From Neobacillus niacini (GTDB lineage Bacteria > Bacillota > Bacilli > Bacillales > Cytobacillaceae), in the NCBI RefSeq assembly GCF_030817595.1, contig NZ_JAUSZN010000001.1, forward strand, positions 1,124,001 through 1,188,000: a stretch of DNA of 64,000 bases. The letters are read 5' to 3'. The translations under genes and the position numbers were made by a program. The notes under the pieces are model-generated. The model was given only the letters and a program-made list of their open reading frames with translations. It had not been told where the DNA came from and searched no databases. Positions 53,332-62,223 of the stretch are shown piece after piece. Every line of letters begins with the position of its first letter. Within the stretch, counting starts at the first letter, position 1.

Positions 53332-53500
53332 TTTATTTGAACTCCTTACATTTGTTGATTTAATTTTCGACCAGCCCAGGGCACCATTGACTCCTCCGAT
53401 ATATCTTGTCATGGGTCATATACTAGGTTTATAGAACTCGTACCAAATGCCACTCCCACTTTTGTTGGCAAACTACTGAGAAAAACCGGTTGTCTATCAT

Positions 53501-54703
53501 CTAATTATGGTGATGGTGATGATGTTCATACCCTTGTTCTTCCGCATATTTACGGAAATTCTCTAAATCTTGCATTCCAGTCGAAGTACCGTTCAAGGCT
53601 TGATTCATTCGTTCTAAGAGTACCGTTCTTAACTTTGGATGATAGCCAAAATACTGAGCAATATCAATTGATATATGCGGATAAGACTCTTTAAACTGTT
53701 CGGCCATTTTATTCATTCTTTCCATTAAAATACCCGTAAATAAAAAATACGGCAGCATGATGATTTTTTTTGCGCCTAATTTAATGCAGCGTTCCATCCC
53801 ATCCTGCACAGTTGGCGTCGTTACTCCCATAAAGGCACTTTCAACAATAGGTACATTTAATTTCTCCCACAATAATCTGCTGATTTTATAAAAATCACCA
53901 TTAGCATATGGATCGCTGCCGCCTCGTCCAATTAATAAAATGGCCGTATCCTCATGCTTTTGATCCACATCAAAACCTGCTTCAGTAAGTCTTGATTTTA
54001 AGATTTCAAAAACTTCCTCATGAACACCTATTGTTTGGCCATAGGTAAAATGAACATCTGGGAAATGCTCTTTAGCATGTTCAATTTCAGCAGGAATGTG
54101 CAGTTTTGAGTGTCCTGCATGTAATAATATGATAGGAATTACATGGATTTCATCCGCACCTTGTTCAACACACAGCTGAATCCCATCTTCAATATTTGGT
54201 GATGCAAATTCTAAAAAACATGTTTCTACTAAAAGGGCTGGATCAATGTATTCTTTCATTTGCCCGATAAATTCGCGAACTTCTATATTCCCTGCCTCGA
54301 GCCTGCTGCCATGTCCAACAAATAATACAGCTTTTTTCATTGGTCCTTTACCTTTCTTGTATTTATCGATTCCTTTAATTCGATTTTCGCTACGTTTCCG
54401 CACACCGTGCTCCATTGAATAAATAATCGCATCATGTTCAACTGCTTCATGAACAATATCACGTGCGGTTTCTTCATGTTGAACCGAATACCATGTCCCT
54501 TTTGGGTAATCAATTACAACGCATTTATCTTTACAGCGGCCGTTACATCGTGTACGCGATGTATGAATATGCTCATCTAAACGGTTTTTCCGGATTTCGT
54601 CACGAATTTGCTGCGTGACCTCCTCAGCACCTGCTCCCATACAGGTTGCCCCATTGCAAATGAGTAAGTGACGCTGCATTTGCGTTAAATTCCATGTTGT
54701 CAT
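53501..54703 (-). CDS. cbiX: CbiX sirohydrochlorin cobaltochelatase fused to a CbiW-type [2Fe-2S] ferredoxin
   Basis: This 400-residue protein has an N-terminal thioredoxin-like [2Fe-2S] ferredoxin domain (cysteines 16, 21, 53, 57 and 61, residues about 10-95). After a lysine-rich linker comes a two-half chelatase with VLFVGHGSRLE and ILLHAGHSKLHIP in the first half. It inserts cobalt into sirohydrochlorin to start the anaerobic B12 pathway. The tail EHHHHHHN is a histidine tract of the kind known in Bacillus CbiX. In B. megaterium CbiW is a separate protein, as I recall, so the fusion is notable. GGGGGAGG precedes ATG. Confidence 0.9.
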   Translation of the reverse strand: MTTWNLTQMQRHLLICNGATCMGAGAEEVTQQIRDEIRKNRLDEHIHTSRTRCNGRCKDKCVVIDYPKGTWYSVQHEETARDIVHEAVEHDAIIYSMEHGVRKRSENRIKGIDKYKKGKGPMKKAVLFVGHGSRLEAGNIEVREFIGQMKEYIDPALLVETCFLEFASPNIEDGIQLCVEQGADEIHVIPIILLHAGHSKLHIPAEIEHAKEHFPDVHFTYGQTIGVHEEVFEILKSRLTEAGFDVDQKHEDTAILLIGRGGSDPYANGDFYKISRLLWEKLNVPIVESAFMGVTTPTVQDGMERCIKLGAKKIIMLPYFLFTGILMERMNKMAEQFKESYPHISIDIAQYFGYHPKLRTVLLERMNQALNGTSTGMQDLENFRKYAEEQGYEHHHHHHN

Positions 54704-54806
54704 AAAGTGACCTCCCCCTCTCCCATCATCTTGTAACCACTATGTCTATTTGTTATATCAACAGTGCCCCCGATTAAAGCACCTATTAGTAATGTCATAA
54801 CGAAAC

Positions 54807-55646
54807 TTAGTCATGTAACTTCACAGGCTCCCAACTAATGATCGCAGCATAGAATGGGTAACGGTATACATACTGGCCATCCTCCCTTGCTATAAAGCGT
54901 TCGAGTGATGCTTTCACATGTGCCATATCAAACCGAGGTGATAAGATTTTTTTGCTTTGAGCTTCATATAATTGCTGCAATGTATCATAACGAATCTCAC
55001 GCTCCAGCTTGAGCATTTCACAATTTGCATAAATTCCTAACTGATACAGCATATTGACGATGGTAATATAATCACGGCGAGGATGTTTAATGTCATAGCC
55101 AAACTGCTCATCTAAAATAACGTAATGCGGTTGAATAGGTCCTGTTGTTAAACCAATGATGGCACGCTTTTTGGCAAGACTGTTCATTTTTTTCAGTGCC
55201 GCATTCATTTCATACATACGATAAAAGCAGTTCACCCCAATAACAACATCATGCTGCTCAATTTGCGCTTCTTCCCATTTACTATGAACGTACTGAAGAT
55301 TTGTATCGTTTTCAAAGTATTGAAATAAATAAGCAAGCACACTTTCAGAACCATCCACTAACGTTAAACTTTTGACATCTTGACGGAGTTGGAAGGTATA
55401 GTTGCCCCATCCCGGCCCAATTTCAATACAACTTGAATTTTGGGGGATATGTTGTTTCATTTTTTTGTAAATTTTTTTTGCATAGTTATCTGTTTGCTTG
55501 TATGTTTTTTTCTTCATGGACTGAGCCCAATATGCTTCTTCCAGCACATCATCGACCATTCGTTCTGGCATTTTGCCATGCCAGTCTAACATGCCTTCTT
55601 TCCACAGCTTTTCAAAATCAAATTGTAAAGGGGTTCCTTTTATCAT
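54807..55646 (-). CDS. SAM-dependent methyltransferase of unknown substrate in cobalamin cluster
   Basis: This 279-residue class I methyltransferase has the SAM motif SCIEIGPGWGNYTFQL near residue 72 and LTLVDGSE as motif II. It resembles none of the corrin-ring methyltransferases, which are of a different fold. It lies between btuR and cbiX on the same strand, with a 122-base gap on the btuR side. The substrate could be a corrinoid, a precursor or something unrelated. TGAGGAG precedes ATG. Confidence 0.7.
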   Translation of the reverse strand: MIKGTPLQFDFEKLWKEGMLDWHGKMPERMVDDVLEEAYWAQSMKKKTYKQTDNYAKKIYKKMKQHIPQNSSCIEIGPGWGNYTFQLRQDVKSLTLVDGSESVLAYLFQYFENDTNLQYVHSKWEEAQIEQHDVVIGVNCFYRMYEMNAALKKMNSLAKKRAIIGLTTGPIQPHYVILDEQFGYDIKHPRRDYITIVNMLYQLGIYANCEMLKLEREIRYDTLQQLYEAQSKKILSPRFDMAHVKASLERFIAREDGQYVYRYPFYAAIISWEPVKLHD

Positions 55647-55768
55647 TGAATTTTCTCCTCAATTTCCACAACACAAATGGACAATCCTTACTGAATAGCA
55701 ACAGTTGCCCCTACTTCATTCACAACTTTTTTATGATGTTTGGTCTGTACTTCAGGGCGACTTGGTGC

Positions 55769-56308
55769 TTAAAACTCAAGCCCCTTCATCGCTTTGACAT
55801 CCTGATCAGCATAATAATGTTTTGTGGCATCAATCGTTGACACTAAATCAGCTATAGCGAGTAGAGATGGATGTGCAGAACGGCCTGTGATGACAAGGTG
55901 CATTGTTTTAGGACGGTTTTGTATGGCCGCTAACACCTCTTGTAATGGCAATACATCATCGATTGGAAAACGTGTAATGGCTAACGCATTATTCAACTCA
56001 TCCAGAACTAAAACATCTGTTGTTTCATCATTTAGCTCTTCTTTTACAATCCGCCAGGCTTTCGCAAGCGCTTCGCGATGCTCCTCCGGTGTTTTCGTCC
56101 AAGTAAAACCTATACCTAATTGCACTGTTTCAACACCAAGTTTTCCGAGGGCAATTTGTTCACCATATGTACGTTCAGGTGATTTAATAAATTGATAGTA
56201 TTTCACATTCATGCCGCGGCCAATTGCGCGTAATGCGACACCAAGTGAAGCGGTTGTTTTTCCTTTGCCTTCACCTGTATAAACTAACAACATCCCCTGT
56301 CGTGCCAT
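55769..56308 (-). CDS. btuR: Cob(I)yrinic acid a,c-diamide adenosyltransferase (BtuR/CobO)
   Basis: This 179-residue P-loop enzyme transfers the 5'-deoxyadenosyl group from ATP to cobalt(I). The ATP site is VYTGEGKGKTTASLG near the start and VLVLDELNNAL near residue 106. The stop is at 55771, but the same frame stays open for 26 more codons (GCACCA...CAG, then TAA), which is unusual. AAGGAGG precedes ATG 56308; an ORF extension of two codons is spurious. It overlaps neither neighbour; 12 bases separate it from the nitroreductase. Confidence 0.93.
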   Translation of the reverse strand: MARQGMLLVYTGEGKGKTTASLGVALRAIGRGMNVKYYQFIKSPERTYGEQIALGKLGVETVQLGIGFTWTKTPEEHREALAKAWRIVKEELNDETTDVLVLDELNNALAITRFPIDDVLPLQEVLAAIQNRPKTMHLVITGRSAHPSLLAIADLVSTIDATKHYYADQDVKAMKGLEF

Positions 56309-56320
56309 GTACAAACCTCC

Positions 56321-56875
56321 TTATAGCCAAGTTGTTTTTTCTGCAAATGGTGTACGCTTTTTCGCGGAAGTGAATTCTTCTGCAGGGTAACCAATGCATA
56401 ACGTCCCTACTAATTGCTCCCCATCCGATGCGCCAATAAAATCATGTAATGCTGTATCATGCACTAAGCCTACACCGCGTGTACGCCATACCATGCCTAA
56501 ACCCAGCTGTTCTGCCATTAACCACATCGACATAATCGCACTGCTGACTGCAAAGGTATTATCTTTGGTTGCACCTTCATCTCCATCGACAATGGCAGAT
56601 GTCACCACAATGATAAGCGGTGTCTTTGTGACAGCTTCCATTGAGCTTTCCACTAAATGTGGTTTTGTTGGGAAACGGTTTTGTAAATAATCAAGCGCCA
56701 CCTGCTCATAACGTTTTAAGCTGTCGCCCTGTAATACATAGAAATGCCATGGCTCACGCATACGGTCATTTGGTGCATACGTTGCTGCTTCTAATAATGT
56801 CTCAATTTTGTCACGTTCCACTTCGCGCGTTTCAAATTGGCGAATCGCACGGCGTTTTTTTAATGCATCTAACAT
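56321..56875 (-). CDS. Nitroreductase-family flavoprotein in cobalamin cluster
   Basis: This 184-residue protein has the FMN-binding pattern LKKRRAIRQFETREV at the N-terminus and EAATYAPNDRMREPWHFYV. Its position between sumT and btuR matches that of cbiY in the B. megaterium cobI operon as I remember it, for which no function is established. It is not the lower-ligand enzyme BluB by length and start. A flavin-dependent cobalt(II) reduction before adenosylation is a possible role. ATG 56875 overlaps the sumT stop. Confidence 0.75.
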   Translation of the reverse strand: MLDALKKRRAIRQFETREVERDKIETLLEAATYAPNDRMREPWHFYVLQGDSLKRYEQVALDYLQNRFPTKPHLVESSMEAVTKTPLIIVVTSAIVDGDEGATKDNTFAVSSAIMSMWLMAEQLGLGMVWRTRGVGLVHDTALHDFIGASDGEQLVGTLCIGYPAEEFTSAKKRTPFAEKTTWL

Positions 56876-57630
56876 AATTCATGCTCCTTTTCTATAAACC
56901 AGGCAATTTGGTCCCGTACATTAACTACCTCACCAACTAAAATCATCGATGGATTAGAAATACGATGGATTTGAATATCTTGTGCAATGGTTAAGAGATT
57001 GCCTGTAATCGTTCGTTGGTTTTCAGTTGTGCCCCATTCAATAACGGCAACAGGGGTTGTTTCACTTTTGCCATAGGTTATTAAGCTTTTCGTAATATGC
57101 GCGATATTGCCAATGCTCATATAAAAGGCCACTGTATCAATTTGAGCAAGCGCGGACCAATTTAAAAAGTCCTGCTCCTTTTCTTTTCGGCCATGACCTG
57201 TAACGATCGCAAAGCTTGAAGCATGATCACGATGTGTTACAGGAATCCCTGCATAAGCAGGCGCCGCAATCCCCGCTGTAATACCAGGCACGATTTCAAA
57301 TGAAATATCGGCTTGCCGTAAAATCACGGCTTCTTCTGCACCACGTCCAAAGACAAATGGGTCACCGCCTTTTAAGCGGAGAACCTGCTTGCCAAGATTG
57401 GCTTGCTCCACTAGCACACGATGAATTTCATCTTGAATCAGTCCATGCCTGCCGGGTTCTTTTCCACAATAAATCAGCTCGGCGTCAGGTTTCGCATGTT
57501 TTAATAATTCAACATTCACCAGACGGTCATATAAAATCACATCTGCTTGCTGAATGCACTCTAATCCACGAATCGTCAATAGTTTTGGGTCACCAGGACC
57601 AGCTCCTACAATATATACAAATCCGCTCAC
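56869..57630 (-). CDS. Uroporphyrinogen-III C-methyltransferase (SUMT, CobA/CysG-A)
   Basis: This 253-residue SAM enzyme methylates uroporphyrinogen III at C2 and C7 to give precorrin-2. It starts VYIVGAGPGDPKLLTIRG and contains LRLKGGDPFVFGRG near residue 77 and PGITAGIAAPAYAGIPVTHR, the hallmark motifs. GTG 57630 lies in a GTGA overlap with sirC, with GGAGAAAAACG before it, and a longer frame is discarded. It is translationally coupled to both neighbours. Confidence 0.95.
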   Translation of the reverse strand: MSGFVYIVGAGPGDPKLLTIRGLECIQQADVILYDRLVNVELLKHAKPDAELIYCGKEPGRHGLIQDEIHRVLVEQANLGKQVLRLKGGDPFVFGRGAEEAVILRQADISFEIVPGITAGIAAPAYAGIPVTHRDHASSFAIVTGHGRKEKEQDFLNWSALAQIDTVAFYMSIGNIAHITKSLITYGKSETTPVAVIEWGTTENQRTITGNLLTIAQDIQIHRISNPSMILVGEVVNVRDQIAWFIEKEHELC

Positions 57631-58256
57631 CGTTTTTCTCCTATACGCTGCTGCAGCCACGCTTCACATTTTTGTTTTTCACCTTGCTCGATCCATTGTA
57701 ATAACTGTGGATCCAGGAGCTCTGCCAATAGCTGTTTTTTCACATCGCCCGTAAATACTTGTAAAATTCGCTGACGCGCTTCCTTTAAAAATGAAACATA
57801 CTGCGCGTAATGTACTCCAAATTGCTCTTCTAAATCCGTCTTTACTTGACGTGTCAGACCTGGACTTGCTCCAGACGTCGATACAGACAAAACGAAATCA
57901 CCACGGCGAACGACAGCTGGATTGATGAAATCAACACGTCCTTTTGCATCCGCACGGCTGAGTAATTGCCAATGCTGTGCCGCTTCTTCCACTGCATTAT
58001 TTACCTCTTCGTCATTGGTAACGGCGAAAATCAGTGCTGCATCATCTAAATCAGCAGGTTCAAATGCTTTTTCTTTCCATGTCACAAGCCCTTCTTTGAT
58101 GTAGTGCTGCAATTTTTGGGTTACCGCTGGGCTTATCACTGTCACTAGTGCTTTTGTTGGCAGCAGCGCTTCTACCTTTTGACGAGCTACATGTCCGCCC
58201 CCAACAATAACAACCTTTTTATAGTCAATATTCATTAATAGTGGGAAATAATTCAT
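57627..58256 (-). CDS. Precorrin-2 dehydrogenase (SirC/CysG-B type)
   Basis: This 209-residue NAD-binding protein oxidises precorrin-2 to sirohydrochlorin. It has VVIVGGGHVARQKVEALL at the N-terminus and LIFAVTNDEEVN and VLSVSTSGASPGL in the middle. The C-terminal domain is short, as in SirC without ferrochelatase function. It overlaps cbiA and sumT by 4 bases on each side. CbiX, further down, should insert the metal. Confidence 0.93.
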   Translation of the reverse strand: MNYFPLLMNIDYKKVVIVGGGHVARQKVEALLPTKALVTVISPAVTQKLQHYIKEGLVTWKEKAFEPADLDDAALIFAVTNDEEVNNAVEEAAQHWQLLSRADAKGRVDFINPAVVRRGDFVLSVSTSGASPGLTRQVKTDLEEQFGVHYAQYVSFLKEARQRILQVFTGDVKKQLLAELLDPQLLQWIEQGEKQKCEAWLQQRIGEKR

Positions 58257-59611
58257 TGTTTATCCTCCAAACATGCTGTCAGCCAATTTTTCACAAGCTG
58301 TGGATTCGAAGCAAAATGAAAGTGTGTATAACCCGCAACAATATTTTTATGTAGATAACCTTCCTGCTGAGCACGAAAACGGCCTTTACTAAAATAAGCT
58401 GGTGATGTAAGCTCCCCCTCATACGTTGAGTAATGGAACTCATGCCCTTTTGCCTGCTCCTCTTCATTGATTAGAAAGTTGCCGGGAACACCTGTAATTT
58501 CCCGGTATCCAAGTGCCGCTAATTTATCTTGCATCCGTACACGTCCTGGAATAATACCGAGCATTGGGAATACCTGTCCTTGACGATTCACAATTTCCTC
58601 TGTTAAATACATAAAACCGCCGCATTCCGCTAATGTGGGTATCCCTCGCTCAAGCGCGGTTCTTATAGATTGCTTCGTTTCCTCATTTTTCGCCAATACT
58701 TCAGCAAACTCTTCCGGGAAACCGCCGCCGATATACAGCCCCTGCGCATTTTCTGGAACTTCCTCATTTTGTAAAGGAGAGAAGTAATGCAAAGTGGCAC
58801 CATATGCACGGAGTAATTCTAAATTTTCTTCATAATAGAAGTTAAAAGCGGCATCCTTTGCAACTGCAATATGTACTTCTTGACTTTGCGGCTCTGCATC
58901 AAAAATAGATGCAGGGACGTCCAATGATTGTGTTTTTGTAATTTCCAGCAGCTGTTCAATATCCACTGTTTCTTCGATCGCTTCTGCAAGACTATCAAAA
59001 TAGGAATCTAGATCACCACGTTCAATGGCTGGCACTAAACCCAGATGGCGGCTTGGCATCAAAGGTACAGCTCCTTTTGGTAGATAGCCAATGACAGGAA
59101 TTCCGCATTCTTGTTCAATCGCTGCTTTGACAATTTCAAAATGGCTTTTACTTCCTAATTGATTGGCAATAACACCAACAATATTTGAATTTTCATCTAA
59201 CAGTTGAAATCCTTTGACAATCGCAGCCGCACTTCTTGCCATACTTGCCGCATTGACAATTAAAATGACGGGGCTTTTTGTAATCTCACTAATATGAGCA
59301 GCAGATCCTTCATTTGATAATGGCGATTTGCCATCATAAAAGCCCATGACTCCTTCAATAATAGCGGCATCTGCATCTTGGCTCGCTCTAGCGACAATGG
59401 CACGAACGGTTTCATGGGACATCATGAAACTATCAATATTACGAGAAGGGCGTTGTGTAACAGCAGTATGATATGTTGGGTCAATATAATCTGGGCCGCA
59501 TTTAAAGCCCTGGACTGTTAAACCACGCTTCATAAGCGCACGCATGATGCCGATTGTAAACGTTGTTTTTCCAACACCGCTTCCAGTGCCGGCTAGAACA
59601 AATCGATTCAT
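58253..59611 (-). CDS. cbiA: Cobyrinic acid a,c-diamide synthase CbiA
   Basis: This 452-residue enzyme amidates the a and c side chains of cobyrinate using glutamine. The ATP site GTGSGVGKTTFTIG is at the N-terminus and the glutaminase cysteine is in LAECGGFMYLTEE near residue 330, with a C-terminal histidine in YTHFHFAS. The start overlaps the cbiG stop (ATGA). It is the first amidotransferase in the pathway and acts before btuR and cobQ. Confidence 0.95.
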   Translation of the reverse strand: MNRFVLAGTGSGVGKTTFTIGIMRALMKRGLTVQGFKCGPDYIDPTYHTAVTQRPSRNIDSFMMSHETVRAIVARASQDADAAIIEGVMGFYDGKSPLSNEGSAAHISEITKSPVILIVNAASMARSAAAIVKGFQLLDENSNIVGVIANQLGSKSHFEIVKAAIEQECGIPVIGYLPKGAVPLMPSRHLGLVPAIERGDLDSYFDSLAEAIEETVDIEQLLEITKTQSLDVPASIFDAEPQSQEVHIAVAKDAAFNFYYEENLELLRAYGATLHYFSPLQNEEVPENAQGLYIGGGFPEEFAEVLAKNEETKQSIRTALERGIPTLAECGGFMYLTEEIVNRQGQVFPMLGIIPGRVRMQDKLAALGYREITGVPGNFLINEEEQAKGHEFHYSTYEGELTSPAYFSKGRFRAQQEGYLHKNIVAGYTHFHFASNPQLVKNWLTACLEDKQ

Positions 59612-60744
59612 CGTACTTCCTCCTCAAAGTTGACACGTGCAATGGATATAGTCACATTTCCGCTTTTCTTTTTCTCCAGCAGTAACTCTTTCGCATTCGA
59701 ATAAAGCAATGCGGCCGGCTCACTGACCCCATATGCACCTGTATATTTATAGACAGTTTCCGACGGATTTTCCATCGGTATTGCATTTAGCTCGTCAGGT
59801 GTGTAAGTTACAAACGGCCAGTTATGTTTAGCCGTTAATTCAAGCAGGCCTGTTTCGTTTTTCTTTAAATCAATGGTCGCAACTGCTTTGACACTTTTTT
59901 TACTTAAACACAGCTCCGCTAATGTTTCATCTATGACTTGTTCAATCTCTGCCATTGCCGTACCACGATTACAGCCAATGCCAAGTACAATTGATTTTGG
60001 ACGATACATAACTCCGTTCTCGAGCAGCACCTCTTCATGTGCCTTAATTAAACGATCTGTAATAAGCAGTGCCGCTTGTGGCTTTGCCATAATTGCTTCA
60101 TCTATCGTAGGATAAATTTTCAAATTGTCCGGCATTGAGCGATCGTACATCCACCAATTTTTTTCTCCCGTTTCCTGCACAATCGCAACATGCTCTTCAT
60201 TGACAACCGATGCACTAACAGGTGTTAATTTTTCTTCACTATCCCACATCCACCCAAATTTGGCGCCAAATAAATCAACGGGAATCGTTTTTTGAACATC
60301 TGACGCGGTTGTAACAACGGGTGCCGCACCAATCGCATTTGCAAATTCATGGGTTAAGGCATTGGCACCGCCAACATGACCTGATAAAACGCTGACGACA
60401 TATTGGCCTTTATCATCTACCACTAATACTGCAGGATCTTTCTTTTTATCAATCAAAAGCGGAGCAATCATACGGACGACAGCACCGAGGGAAATGATGC
60501 AAATGATTCCTTTATACTGCTGGAACAAAGCGGGCAATAATAGGCGAACCGTCCCATCAAATAACTGAATTTTGCGCGTGTCTTCGTCGCCCTGCTCGAA
60601 TTTCTTCATATAATAAAGGTCCGCATACGGAAATTTTTCCGCGTAGCTTCTTGCATGTGCCACCCCATGTTTCGTTATGGCGACGAGAGCATATGGTTTG
60701 CGCTTTTCTATTACAGGAATTTCACCTTCACGTAAACTAATCAT
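59608..60744 (-). CDS. cbiG: Cobalt-precorrin-5A hydrolase CbiG
   Basis: This 378-residue enzyme opens the ring lactone of cobalt-precorrin-5A and releases acetaldehyde. Its N-terminal, middle and C-terminal parts show YALVAITKHGVAHA, SVLSGHVGGANALTHEFA and VLGIGCNRGTAMAEIEQVI, as in other CbiG. The ATG lies very close to GAAGGAGA and overlaps the cbiF end by 8 bases. No alternative start is evident in frame. Confidence 0.93.
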   Translation of the reverse strand: MISLREGEIPVIEKRKPYALVAITKHGVAHARSYAEKFPYADLYYMKKFEQGDEDTRKIQLFDGTVRLLLPALFQQYKGIICIISLGAVVRMIAPLLIDKKKDPAVLVVDDKGQYVVSVLSGHVGGANALTHEFANAIGAAPVVTTASDVQKTIPVDLFGAKFGWMWDSEEKLTPVSASVVNEEHVAIVQETGEKNWWMYDRSMPDNLKIYPTIDEAIMAKPQAALLITDRLIKAHEEVLLENGVMYRPKSIVLGIGCNRGTAMAEIEQVIDETLAELCLSKKSVKAVATIDLKKNETGLLELTAKHNWPFVTYTPDELNAIPMENPSETVYKYTGAYGVSEPAALLYSNAKELLLEKKKSGNVTISIARVNFEEEVR

Positions 60745-61519
60745 TCTCCTTCACACCTTTGCGGAAGCCATGAGTAAAGGTTTTGTCATATAGCTTCGAA
60801 CGATAATTTTTTTCATGGATATGCGGGTCTAATGCCCAGCCTGCAAGAATCATCGCATGCTTGCGAATGCCATTGACACGCATTGCTTCATCTAATTCAA
60901 CCAGTGTTGTCCGCACAATTTTTTGGTCTGGCCACGAAGCACGCTGCACAACCGCAACTGGTGTATCGTCTGCCCAGCCTGCAGCCTGCAATTCTTTAGT
61001 TATTTTCTTTGTTAATGTCGCACTTAAAAACATGGCAATCGTACAGTGATGGCTTGCCAGTGCCTGTAATTTTTCATGCTCAGGCACAGGTGTACGTCCT
61101 TCAGCACGTGTTAAAATAAGAGTTTGGGTTAAATCAGGAATCGTCAGCTCTGCGCCAACAGCTGCTGCAGACGCAAAAACAGAACTTACACCTGGCACAA
61201 CTTCATAGGTAATCTCATGCTGCTTCAACAGTGCCACCTGCTCCATCGTTGCCCCGTACATCGCCGGGTCGCCTGTATGTAAACGTACTACCTTTTTGCC
61301 TGCATTGACACGCTCGACAATACAATCCACCATTTCCTGAAGATGCATCCCTGCTGTGCGGATAATTTCTGCCGACTCCTTTGCTTCCGCTACTAACGTT
61401 TCGCTTACAAGTGAATCAGTATACATCACAACATCCGCTTCTTTTAATAGCTTTAAACCTTTCACCGTGATTAAATCCGGATCTCCCGGACCTGCACCGA
61501 TAATCCAAATTTTCTTCAT
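60737..61519 (-). CDS. cbiF: Cobalt-precorrin-4 C11-methyltransferase CbiF
   Basis: This 260-residue tetrapyrrole methyltransferase has the N-terminal WIIGAGPGDPDLITVKG, the VRLHTGDPAMYGATMEQ motif near residue 79 and PGVSSVFASAAAVGAELT. It methylates C11 in the anaerobic pathway. ATG 61519 overlaps the cbiL stop as TAATG; the longer frame has no ribosome binding site. Confidence 0.94.
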   Translation of the reverse strand: MKKIWIIGAGPGDPDLITVKGLKLLKEADVVMYTDSLVSETLVAEAKESAEIIRTAGMHLQEMVDCIVERVNAGKKVVRLHTGDPAMYGATMEQVALLKQHEITYEVVPGVSSVFASAAAVGAELTIPDLTQTLILTRAEGRTPVPEHEKLQALASHHCTIAMFLSATLTKKITKELQAAGWADDTPVAVVQRASWPDQKIVRTTLVELDEAMRVNGIRKHAMILAGWALDPHIHEKNYRSKLYDKTFTHGFRKGVKEND

Positions 61520-62223
61520 TATTTGCGCACCACCATACATGACAAGTAATTTAATTCTGCACCCCGAAGTTCATTGATCTTCCAAATGACCTCTTCATCA
61601 GATGTAACTTTTGTAACGACATGTGCTTTTTCTAATAAATTCATTTCCTCCAGTAGATCGAGCATTGCGTCTATAACTTTTGCTACTTTGATAAAGACGA
61701 TCGCATCGTGGTTTTCAATTACTCGGCGCATTTCTTCCATATCCTCTGTAGCAGGAATCATAGCGACATGGTCATCACCATCAGCCAAAGCAATCCCTAA
61801 GCGATTAACAGAACCATTAAACGACGAAATACCTGCTACCGTTTCAATCGGGACATCTGGGTGCATCGATTTCATTAAATTCATTAAATGAATAAATGTG
61901 CTAAACAACATTGGATCCCCTTCAGTCACGAAAGCTACATCTTTTCCTTGAACTAAATAGCTATAAATAGCTTCCACTGATTTTGTCCACTCGGCTCTTA
62001 GTGTATCTTCATCTTTTGTCATGGGGAATACTAAACCAAGCATCTCTTTTTCTGCCGGGTTAATATACACTTCAACAATACGATGGGCATAAGATTTACT
62101 GCCCTTTAATTTTTTTGGATAAGCAATGACCGGGCTTTCCTGCAATCTGCGAAATGCTTTTACTGTGATTAATTCTGGATCTCCCGGCCCAACACCTAGT
62201 CCAAATAAGGTTCCCATTCTCAT
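61519..62223 (-). CDS. cbiL: Cobalt-factor II C20-methyltransferase CbiL
   Basis: This 234-residue tetrapyrrole methyltransferase has FGLGVGPGDPELITVKA, DVAFVTEGDPMLFSTF near residue 95 and ETVAGISSFNGSVNRLG, as expected for the C20 enzyme. ATG 62223 is one base into the stop of cbiET, with AAAGGAAATG before it; ATG 62217 is an alternative two codons later. Confidence 0.94.
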   Translation of the reverse strand: MRMGTLFGLGVGPGDPELITVKAFRRLQESPVIAYPKKLKGSKSYAHRIVEVYINPAEKEMLGLVFPMTKDEDTLRAEWTKSVEAIYSYLVQGKDVAFVTEGDPMLFSTFIHLMNLMKSMHPDVPIETVAGISSFNGSVNRLGIALADGDDHVAMIPATEDMEEMRRVIENHDAIVFIKVAKVIDAMLDLLEEMNLLEKAHVVTKVTSDEEVIWKINELRGAELNYLSCMVVRK

